Assembly (NCBI GenBank): GCA_017962145.1 | Contig: JAGCVX010000001.1 | Coordinates: forward strand, 1 to 33,971 | DNA length: 33,971 nucleotides | From: Clostridiales bacterium | GTDB taxonomy: Bacteria; Bacillota; Clostridia; Saccharofermentanales; Saccharofermentanaceae | Direction: 5' to 3' | Shown: positions 15,695 through 22,492 of the stretch, one piece after another | How the letters are laid out: each line of letters starts with the position of its first letter | Position numbering within the stretch: position 1 is the stretch's first letter | Position numbers and translations under genes: made by a program | Notes under the pieces: generated by a model | Told to the model about the DNA's origin: nothing | Database searches by the model: none | The model's input: the letters and a program-made list of their open reading frames with translations, nothing else

Positions 15695-16372
15695 GTGATC
15701 TATCTTCTGGAAGACGATGAAAGCATACGAAAACTGGTTGTCTATGCGCTGAAAAGTCAGGACTACGAGACCGAAGGCTTTGAAAACCAGGAACAGTTCT
15801 GGGCGGCTATGGATCGAAAGATCCCTGAGCTGATCCTGCTTGACATCATGCTCCCCGGAGAAGACGGCATCACGATCTTGAAACGCATCCGCAGAAAGGC
15901 AGAGACCGCCGATATACCCGTGATCATGCTCACCGCAAAGAACACGGAATACGACAGAGTAGAAGGTCTGGATGCCGGTGCGGACGATTATATTTCCAAA
16001 CCATTCGGCATTATGGAACTGGCGGCGCGCGTGCGCGCGGTACTGCGAAGACAGGCAAAAGGCCCGACACTTTCCGAGTATACGGTCGGTCCGCTTTTTA
16101 TCTGCCCGGAACGGCATGAGACCCGCGTAAACGGAGAAGAGATCACGCTGACGTATAAAGAGTTCATGCTGCTTCGTCTTCTGGTGGAAAATCTCGGCAT
16201 TGTTATGACCCGTGAAGTCCTCCTGGATAAGATCTGGGGACTGGGCACGGAAAGAGAAAACCGCACGCTCGATGTGCACATCCGTACACTTCGAGCCAAG
16301 CTCGGACCGGCCGGGCATTTGATCCATACAGTCCGCGGAATCGGATATCGGCTTGTGGAGGAAAATACATGA
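15695..16372 (+). CDS. phoP: OmpR/PhoB-family response regulator, phosphate-type
   Basis: This 225-residue regulator starts at GTG 15695, preceded by GAGGTGA (15683-15689); the in-frame GTG at 15686 lies within that site. The receiver domain has the acidic pocket LLEDDES, phosphoacceptor Asp50 in LLDIMLPGEDG, the switch Thr in IMLTAK and Lys in DYISKPF. The winged-helix domain (residues about 125-222) ends in VRGIGYRL. The next gene overlaps by 4 bp and encodes its kinase. Identification as PhoP rests on the divergent Na/Pi symporter with PhoP-box-like repeats, not on unique residues, so the symbol is probable rather than certain. Confidence 0.82.
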   Translation: MIYLLEDDESIRKLVVYALKSQDYETEGFENQEQFWAAMDRKIPELILLDIMLPGEDGITILKRIRRKAETADIPVIMLTAKNTEYDRVEGLDAGADDYISKPFGIMELAARVRAVLRRQAKGPTLSEYTVGPLFICPERHETRVNGEEITLTYKEFMLLRLLVENLGIVMTREVLLDKIWGLGTERENRTLDVHIRTLRAKLGPAGHLIHTVRGIGYRLVEENT

Positions 16373-17718
16373 CTAAAACGATCTTTCGAAACACATTTCT
16401 GGTAGGTGTATCGGTACTGATTTTATGTGCCATCCTGTTCTTCGGCATACAGTATACGCAGACAAAGGACGTTACCTACAACGCCCTTCAGCAGGAAACG
16501 GTCTACGCAGAGCAGGGGATGCTCGTAGGCGGTGTTTCCTATCTGAAAACGTTGGGTGATGTGAACCGTATAACCTGGATCGACGCAAACGGTGATGTGC
16601 TCTACGACAGCCATTTCCCGGATACGCAGGACAATGAACTGGATTGTCCGGAGGTTTCTGCCGCACTGAAAAAAGGTGAGGGAAAAGGAATCCGCACTTC
16701 GGAAAGCAGCGGTGAATCCACCGTGTACTACGCCAGAAAATGCGAAGACGGAACGGTCCTTCGTCTGAGCCGTCCGCTCAGTGGCGTACGAGAAGCATTT
16801 CTGGTTGTCATCCCGATTTTCTGGGTCCTGGTCCTGGTTCTGGTCATCTCCGGCGTACTTTCTTTCCGTATCGCAAAACAGATCATGAATCCGATCAACG
16901 ATATCGATCTGGATCACCCGGAAGCGTGCAAATATCCGGAACTTTCGCCGCTGATCGGAAAGATCCAGGAGCAGAAACTGACGATCCAGGAAGAAGTGGC
17001 CTCGAGAGAACAGATGAGAAGAGAATTCTCGGCCAATGTCTCGCACGAACTAAAGACACCTTTAACTTCAATCTCCGGATTTGCCGAACTGATGTCGGAA
17101 GGTGTTGTCGAGGAAGCGAAAGTGCAGGAATTCTCCAAAGATATCTACAAAGAATCGCAGCGTCTGATCGCACTGATCGATGACATCATCAAGCTGTCGC
17201 GTCTCGATGAAGGCGCGGATGAGCCGGAGTGGGAAAACGTGGATCTTTACGATCTTTCCGGTGAAGTGCTCGATACGCTTCGTCCGGTTGCCAACAAGCA
17301 GGGTATCACGCTGAAACTGACGGGCAGTCCGAACAAAGTCTACGGCATCTACCAGCTGCTGAATGAGATGGTCTACAACCTCTGCGACAACGCAGTCAAG
17401 TACAATACCCCGGGCGGAAGTGTGACGGTCGATGTTTCTTCCAAGGATGACGAGGTCTTACTGTCCGTTTCCGATACGGGAATCGGAATCCCGGCGGATC
17501 ATCAAAAGAGAGTATTTGAAAGATTCTACCGAGTCGATAAGAGCCACTCCAAAGAGATCGGCGGCACGGGACTCGGTCTTTCCATCGTCAAGCACGGTGC
17601 ATCGCATCACGGCGCGACCGTCAAGCTCGAAAGCGAGCCCGGAAAAGGCACGAAGATCACGCTGGTGTTCCATAAGAGAGCCCAGGATATGGCGAAGGAC
17701 GAAATCACTTCACGATGA
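16369..17718 (+). CDS. phoR: Sensor histidine kinase, PhoR-like
   Basis: This 449-residue kinase overlaps its regulator gene by 4 bp (ATGA). An N-terminal membrane helix (residues about 7-27) is followed by an extracytoplasmic segment of about 115 residues (TWIDANGDVLYDSHFP is PAS/Cache-like). A second helix follows (about 143-165, FLVVIPIFWVLVLVLVIS), then the linker. The HisKA motif is VSHELKTPLTS, with His at about residue 226. The HATPase domain has NLCDNAVKYN, DTGIGIP and GTGLGLSIVKH. The architecture is that of Gram-positive PhoR proteins. Its end overlaps the convergent TraX-like gene by 14 bp. Confidence 0.85.
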   Translation: MTKTIFRNTFLVGVSVLILCAILFFGIQYTQTKDVTYNALQQETVYAEQGMLVGGVSYLKTLGDVNRITWIDANGDVLYDSHFPDTQDNELDCPEVSAALKKGEGKGIRTSESSGESTVYYARKCEDGTVLRLSRPLSGVREAFLVVIPIFWVLVLVLVISGVLSFRIAKQIMNPINDIDLDHPEACKYPELSPLIGKIQEQKLTIQEEVASREQMRREFSANVSHELKTPLTSISGFAELMSEGVVEEAKVQEFSKDIYKESQRLIALIDDIIKLSRLDEGADEPEWENVDLYDLSGEVLDTLRPVANKQGITLKLTGSPNKVYGIYQLLNEMVYNLCDNAVKYNTPGGSVTVDVSSKDDEVLLSVSDTGIGIPADHQKRVFERFYRVDKSHSKEIGGTGLGLSIVKHGASHHGATVKLESEPGKGTKITLVFHKRAQDMAKDEITSR

Positions 17719-18466
17719 ACCACTTGATGATGCCCAGGATGACCAGGTGCGACGGGTAAAATACGTAGAAGAACCATTTGTGAAATGCACTTTTTCTGCC
17801 GCTTTCACCGTTGTAGCAGAAGATGAGCAGTAACGGCGTCAGGAAGAGGCCGAGGCAGTACCACCACGACGATGTGCACATCAGTGAGAAGAAGAATATA
17901 TACGGGATGGCGACCGCGATATAGCGCTTGACGCGATGGTCTTTAAATGTGACGTGGAAGAGCGGTGCCAGAACGCCTACGACCGGCATATCGGTGATGA
18001 TCGAAGCGATACACAAAAGCACGATGAAGAAGATCTTCATGCCCTTTTTGAACTTGTCGCTATACCACACTGACAGCGCGACGAGGCCCAGATAAAAAGA
18101 TGCGATGATGCTCTGGGCAACGAGCAGGTAAGGTGCTTTTTTGATCACCTCGATGCCCATGAAACAGAAAATGCAGGGGAGCCACGAGATCAGCGCGAGG
18201 ATACCGATACGTCTTCTGTACTTCTTCACATCTCTTGTGTGCATATATCCTTCGGCGATGAAAAAGGCCATCGTCGGCGCGACGAGTCTTCCGAAGAAAC
18301 GCAGGGAATTATATGTAAGACCGGGCATATAGCCCCCGAAACAATCGGCGATATGGTCCATGACCATGAAGACGATGACCAGGTATTTGATCATGTTGCG
18401 GTTCATAAAACCACGTCTTTGAGACTCTTTTAACGCAACAACATTTCCGGCATCTGAACTACCCAT
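17705..18466 (-). CDS. TraX-like integral membrane protein
   Basis: This 253-residue membrane protein resembles the TraX family: KYLVIVFMVMDHIADCF near the N-terminus, RFFGRLVAPTMAFFIAEGY with its conserved family context, and about seven or eight further hydrophobic segments. TraX of the F plasmid acetylates pilin; chromosomal relatives in Clostridia have no known substrate, and no conjugation genes lie nearby. ATG 18466 follows GGATCGAGG; an internal ATG at 18406 has no ribosome site. The gene runs convergently into phoR, sharing 14 bp with it. Confidence 0.8.
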   Translation of the reverse strand: MGSSDAGNVVALKESQRRGFMNRNMIKYLVIVFMVMDHIADCFGGYMPGLTYNSLRFFGRLVAPTMAFFIAEGYMHTRDVKKYRRRIGILALISWLPCIFCFMGIEVIKKAPYLLVAQSIIASFYLGLVALSVWYSDKFKKGMKIFFIVLLCIASIITDMPVVGVLAPLFHVTFKDHRVKRYIAVAIPYIFFFSLMCTSSWWYCLGLFLTPLLLIFCYNGESGRKSAFHKWFFYVFYPSHLVILGIIKWFIVK

Positions 18467-18619
18467 AACCTCGATCCTTTCCTAATACGCAAAACCCACT
18501 AATATAGTTTGATTATATGCAATCTCAAAACGTAGATAATGACAGAAAAGTCATCTATAATAATTCATATCAGATCGCGGACGACGAAAACACAAAGTGC
18601 GCGGAAGAAGGAGAAAACG

Positions 18620-19318
18620 ATGTTTTACAAATTGTTTGAACAGATCACGGATGTAGTTTACGACTCCATATCGGCACAATCTGAGATGAGCAGAGAATAT
18701 AGACAGCTTACGAATCCCATCTTAAATGATAAATTGCTCGGGATGAATTCCGCTACTACGACAGCTTCGAGTCGCCCGACATACGGAAATGACACCGTCT
18801 TAACGCCGAAGCTTCCGACGGTTCAGGATCAGACTTATATCGAACTGGTACGCATCGCGCTTTGCTATTTTATGGCTAAGGCAGATGGCGTCACGGAAGA
18901 CGAGCAGGCGAAGATCGATGCGATGTGTGAAAGATTCATCGATGACCCGAATACTAGTAATGATATGCGTGCGGAACTTCGCATCATCCTGGCGGATCGA
19001 AGCAAGAGCTTTGCAGGACTGAGAAGATATGCGAACCGTGTTGATCCGGAGGTCCTGGCACAATTCAAGGCAGATATGCGCGATATCGGTGAGACATCAA
19101 ACGGTGTCTCCGATGAAGAGCGTCAGGCCATGAAGATCTTCCTGGATTATCTCGATTCACGAAAAGGACCGAAGGACACGACCGGGCAGGAAGTAAAACC
19201 TCGTCCCGTTTCCGTGCAGTGCCCGGGATGTGCTGCGGTCCTCGATTTTGCATCCGCTCAGAACCTGACTTTCTGCCCGTATTGCGGTTCCAGAAATCTC
19301 AGCGTGAAAAACAATTAA
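18620..19318 (+). CDS. TerB-like helical protein with C-terminal zinc ribbon (paralogue 3)
   Basis: This 232-residue protein starts at ATG 18620 behind AAGGAG; an in-frame ATG at 18539 lies upstream of the probable -10 (TATAAT 18556-18561) and is rejected. A variable N-terminus of about 75 residues precedes the shared domain: YIELVRIALCYFMAKADGVT, EDEQAKIDAMCERFIDDP, then NGVSDEERQAMKIFLDYLD. The C-terminus is a zinc ribbon CPGC...CPYCGSRNL. It is 20 bp upstream of the PHP phosphatase gene and may be co-transcribed. It lies about 5 kb from paralogues 1 and 2, separated by the phosphate genes. The function is unknown. Confidence 0.7.
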   Translation: MFYKLFEQITDVVYDSISAQSEMSREYRQLTNPILNDKLLGMNSATTTASSRPTYGNDTVLTPKLPTVQDQTYIELVRIALCYFMAKADGVTEDEQAKIDAMCERFIDDPNTSNDMRAELRIILADRSKSFAGLRRYANRVDPEVLAQFKADMRDIGETSNGVSDEERQAMKIFLDYLDSRKGPKDTTGQEVKPRPVSVQCPGCAAVLDFASAQNLTFCPYCGSRNLSVKNN

Positions 19319-19338
19319 AGGACGGTCCTTAGAATCCC

Positions 19339-20118
19339 ATGATAGATGGTCATATTCATATCGAACGCGGAGAGTATACGGTGGACTGGATCCGGCAGTT
19401 TGTCGACCGCGCCGTGGAGATGAACATCGACGAGATCGGCCTTTTGGAACATTGTTACATGTTTCCCGAGTTCGCGCCGATGTACGATGCAGTGCGTAAA
19501 AAGAGCGACTTTGTCGATTCGTGGTTTAAAAGAAAAGCGGGAAAGAAAAGTTATGACGAGTACCAAAGACTCATCGAGGACGTCAGAAAAGAAGACTTCC
19601 CCGTAAAGATCAACTTTGGTCTGGAGATCTGCTATTTCAAAGACTTTGAAGACTTTACATCCGGCCTGGTCAAAGATCGAGGATTCGATTTCCTTCTCGG
19701 AAGCATGCATTTTGTGGATGGTTTTGCTTTCGACCATACCGCCGAACTCTGGGAAGGGGTCGATTTGGATACCATGTACAGACGGTATTTCGAGGATTCG
19801 GTGCTTCTTGCAAGAAGCGGGATCTTCGACGGGATCGGCCATCCGGATACGATCAAGCTCTTCGGGCACAAGCCGTCCTTTTCCCTGACGGAGTATTACG
19901 AAGCGCTGGCTTTGGAACTTAAAAAGAATAACATGTACGCCGACCAGAACAGCGGCGCGCAGAGAAGATGTCCGGATACGGCGTCGCTCGGCATGGATGA
20001 AGAACTGATACGCATCCTGAAGAAGCACGATGTTCGGATCGTAACCTCTTCGGATGCGCATAGTCCTGAAGATGTGGGTTATAGAATCGAGCAGATGAAC
20101 CGGGATCTAATCAAGTGA
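19339..20118 (+). CDS. PHP-domain phosphoesterase, histidinol-phosphatase-like
   Basis: This 259-residue protein begins MIDGHIHIE, the HxH metal motif of PHP phosphoesterases. It continues with IGLLEHCYMFPEF, FGLEICYF, DFLLGSMHFVDGFAFD, GHPDTIKLFGHK and SSDAHSPEDVG, which supply the remaining metal ligands in family order. Family members hydrolyse histidinol phosphate in histidine synthesis or other phosphate esters. No his genes are nearby, so the substrate is open. The ribosome site is weak (AAAGGAC is 13-15 nt upstream), which suits coupling to the TerB-like gene 20 bp before it. It converges with the anti-sigma gene across a 16-bp gap. Confidence 0.85.
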   Translation: MIDGHIHIERGEYTVDWIRQFVDRAVEMNIDEIGLLEHCYMFPEFAPMYDAVRKKSDFVDSWFKRKAGKKSYDEYQRLIEDVRKEDFPVKINFGLEICYFKDFEDFTSGLVKDRGFDFLLGSMHFVDGFAFDHTAELWEGVDLDTMYRRYFEDSVLLARSGIFDGIGHPDTIKLFGHKPSFSLTEYYEALALELKKNNMYADQNSGAQRRCPDTASLGMDEELIRILKKHDVRIVTSSDAHSPEDVGYRIEQMNRDLIK

Positions 20119-20134
20119 AAGCTCAGCTGTTTGC

Positions 20135-20719
20135 TTACGCTTCTCCTCGATCCGTATACACTTTGGCTTTCCAGGGCTGCTGAACCTGCGAGCCGACATT
20201 GCTGGTGATGCAGATCATGGAATCGTCATTGGCAGGATAGATGTACTCGAGCCAGCCATGATTTTCAAGCGTTCCGCCGACATAGATCATATGTCTGGTG
20301 CCGTCTGCGTCAGTGCATTCATAGAGGTAATAGTCGTCTTCGCTGCAAAGATCGGTCACATCGATCAGCTGATTATCAACGACAAGATACATGCGGTCTC
20401 CTTTTACCTCGATCAGATCTTTGAAAGTGTCCATCCCGTTAACGCTGACATTTTCGTTTGGATCTTCAGTCTCATCGTCTGCATAGAAATTGAGCTGAAG
20501 TCCGCTCTTCGAGTTATACTGCGTGCGCAGGAGACGCTCCGCGGCACTTACGATCGCTGTTCTCGTTGTGGGAATAGCCATCAGCAGGATCGCTGCTGCG
20601 GCAAGACCCAGCACCGGTGCCAGCCATACCTTTCTTTTTGCTTTTTTCGTAGAGAGTGCGTAACGCATCTCAGCTTTCTTTTCTTCATCCATCACAATTT
20701 TATCGAAAGTCTCTTTCAT
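20135..20719 (-). CDS. Probable membrane anti-sigma factor
   Basis: This 194-residue protein overlaps the ECF sigma gene by 4 bp, the standard sigma/anti-sigma arrangement. A short cytosolic part (residues 1-30, MKETFDKIVMDEEKKAEMRYAL) is followed by one membrane helix (about 32-52, VWLAPVLGLAAAAILLMAIP). The outer domain of about 140 residues contains KGDRMYLVVDNQLIDVTD and GTLENHGWLEYIYP. The cytosolic part is too short for a classical zinc anti-sigma fold and has no Cys/His motif. The assignment rests mainly on position and topology. The outer domain may sense a ligand or envelope damage. Confidence 0.7.
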   Translation of the reverse strand: MKETFDKIVMDEEKKAEMRYALSTKKAKRKVWLAPVLGLAAAAILLMAIPTTRTAIVSAAERLLRTQYNSKSGLQLNFYADDETEDPNENVSVNGMDTFKDLIEVKGDRMYLVVDNQLIDVTDLCSEDDYYLYECTDADGTRHMIYVGGTLENHGWLEYIYPANDDSMICITSNVGSQVQQPWKAKVYTDRGEA

Positions 20720-21198
20720 GTTTCTTCCTCCAGTCTGAATCGTAATTGTTCTTTGCCTCGCTTGATTCGCATGGCGGCGGCTGACTCGGAGATCTTCAGG
20801 ATCTTGCTGATCTCCTTATAGGAGTATCCTTCATAGTAGTGAAGGAAAATCGGTGTGCGATAGGTGTGATCCAGTCGCATGAGTTCGTCAAAAACATCCC
20901 GGTCTCTTTCAGAAAACTCGTCGCTTCCGACCAGCTGCCATTCTGCCGATTCGAGATCGACACTGGTTTTTCTCGCGGAGGCTTTCAGAAAATCTTTGCA
21001 CTGATTCGCGATCATCGACATCAGATATGATTTCTCGCTCTTCTTATCGAAAAAGAGTACATGCTTGCTAAGCAGTTTCACGAATACGTCCTGCACGATG
21101 TCTTCTGCGTCATGTTTGGTTCCGACGTAGGATACGGCAAACCGATACAGATCATCTGCATATGCATCGAATAATCCGATTACGTCATCGTTTTTCAA
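20716..21198 (-). CDS. ECF-type RNA polymerase sigma factor
   Basis: This 160-residue sigma-70-family protein has region 2 (FDAYADDLYRFAVSYVGT, then AEDIVQDVFVKLL) and region 4 (RTPIFLHYYEGYSYKEISKI, then SESAAAMRIKRGKEQLR) and nothing else, as in ECF sigmas. Translation starts at TTG 21198; the perfect AGGAGG 8 nt upstream (21207-21212) decides this. The 4-bp overlap with the next gene places it with its anti-sigma factor. The upstream 180 bp, shared with a divergent DUF4037 gene, show no obvious autoregulatory ECF promoter, so its targets are unknown. Confidence 0.87.
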   Translation of the reverse strand: MKNDDVIGLFDAYADDLYRFAVSYVGTKHDAEDIVQDVFVKLLSKHVLFFDKKSEKSYLMSMIANQCKDFLKASARKTSVDLESAEWQLVGSDEFSERDRDVFDELMRLDHTYRTPIFLHYYEGYSYKEISKILKISESAAAMRIKRGKEQLRFRLEEET

Positions 21199-21378
21199 CT
21201 TCCTAACCTCCTGTGGGTTTTTGAGATCTCACACATAAAACGATTCAGGATTGCATTTTCTCACATATCTACGAAAAAACAAATTTGTCCATTTCTTCCG
21301 AAACGAGGTTTTCCCTCTGGAAATAAGATAGAATAGATGTATCTGAAAGTATATAGGAAGAAAGATAAAGGACAGGAT

Positions 21379-22332
21379 ATGGGAATGCAAAACGACGATG
21401 TCAGAATGAAAAACAGAAGATTCTACGACGAGCATGTGGCTTCTCTGATCCACGAGAATTTCGGGGAATATGAATCCCGGATCGCGGTGGGTCTTTCCGG
21501 AGAAGGCTCGGACTGTTTCGGTTTTGACGATGCCATCTCCAGAGATCACGATTTCGGAACAGGTGTGTGCCTTTGGATCCCAAGCGAAGATATGGATGTA
21601 TACGGAAGAGAGCTCGACCGGGCATACCGCGCGCTGGTAGAAGAAAAGGACAGAGCATTTTACACTGAAAGACTCGAGGAACGTCGTGGCGTGATGACCA
21701 TCCATGATTTTTATTCCAATATCCTTCGCATCGACTGTGATACAAACGGGTGCACGATGTCCGAGAGGCAGTGGATGACGCTGGATCATGCGTGCCTGGC
21801 GACCGCGGTAAACGGGGAAGTCTATCGCGACGACCTCGGTGCATTTACCGCATTCCGAAACCTTCTTCTGGGATACTATCCGGATCGGGTCTGGCGGATC
21901 CGCATCGCGGAACAGATGCATAACTATTCGGCATCGCTTCAGGTCAACTATGCGCGCTGCATGACGCGCGGGGACAAGGTTGCGGCGGAGATCTGCAAGG
22001 TCAAGGGACTCGAAGCGGCGATGGAACTTTTCTTCCTTCTGAAACGTGTCTATCCGCCTTACTATAAGTGGACATATCGGTCGCTTACAAAGCTCGACGA
22101 AGCGGGAGAACTGTCCGGAAGACTTTCGGAACTGGCGGGTCTTTCCTGCAACATGGAAGCCTGGGAGGATACGAAGTATCACCCGAACCGACCGAACTAC
22201 AAAGACCGCATCGTGTCGATCGCGGACGATATCGGATACGATCTTTCGGAGATGCTGAAACTTTCCGGACTGATCCCGCATATGCGGCCATATCTTGAAG
22301 CGGATGTGCAGAGAGTATTGCAGCAAAAGTGA
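21379..22332 (+). CDS. DUF4037 nucleotidyltransferase-like protein
   Basis: This 317-residue cytosolic protein has the DUF4037 N-terminus RIAVGLSGEGSDCFGFDDAI followed by SRDHDFG, which resembles the GS..D/D.D active site of nucleotidyltransferases. The C-terminal half is helical (LEAAMELFFLLKRVYPPYYK, WTYRSL). ATG 21379 is chosen for the AAAGGACAGGAT site before it; ATG 21385 is an alternative. DUF4037 proteins have no assigned biochemical function. It is divergent from the ECF sigma gene and 160 bp upstream of the LRR cluster. Confidence 0.8.
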   Translation: MGMQNDDVRMKNRRFYDEHVASLIHENFGEYESRIAVGLSGEGSDCFGFDDAISRDHDFGTGVCLWIPSEDMDVYGRELDRAYRALVEEKDRAFYTERLEERRGVMTIHDFYSNILRIDCDTNGCTMSERQWMTLDHACLATAVNGEVYRDDLGAFTAFRNLLLGYYPDRVWRIRIAEQMHNYSASLQVNYARCMTRGDKVAAEICKVKGLEAAMELFFLLKRVYPPYYKWTYRSLTKLDEAGELSGRLSELAGLSCNMEAWEDTKYHPNRPNYKDRIVSIADDIGYDLSEMLKLSGLIPHMRPYLEADVQRVLQQK

Positions 22333-22381
22333 TGCTCCGATGAAAAAATAGAAATAAAGTCTTTCAACATATTTTCCGGTG

Positions 22382-22410
22382 TTTCATATTTAGCAGAATT
22401 CCTTTATAAT
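22382..22410 (+). promoter_or_regulatory. Promoter of the LRR-DUF4214 operon
   Basis: TTTCAT (22382-22387) and TATAAT (22405-22410) are 17 bp apart. The leader of about 75 nt contains small inverted repeats (AGATG/CATCT near 22440-22456) of unclear meaning. It is the only strong promoter-like site upstream of the three tandem genes. Confidence 0.55.
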
Positions 22411-22492
22411 GACGGTATATTGGTTGTTTTGTTGGCGCAGATGATTCACATCTACAATTTAGGTCCGGTTTCGGCCGGTGGAGGGAATGGCT

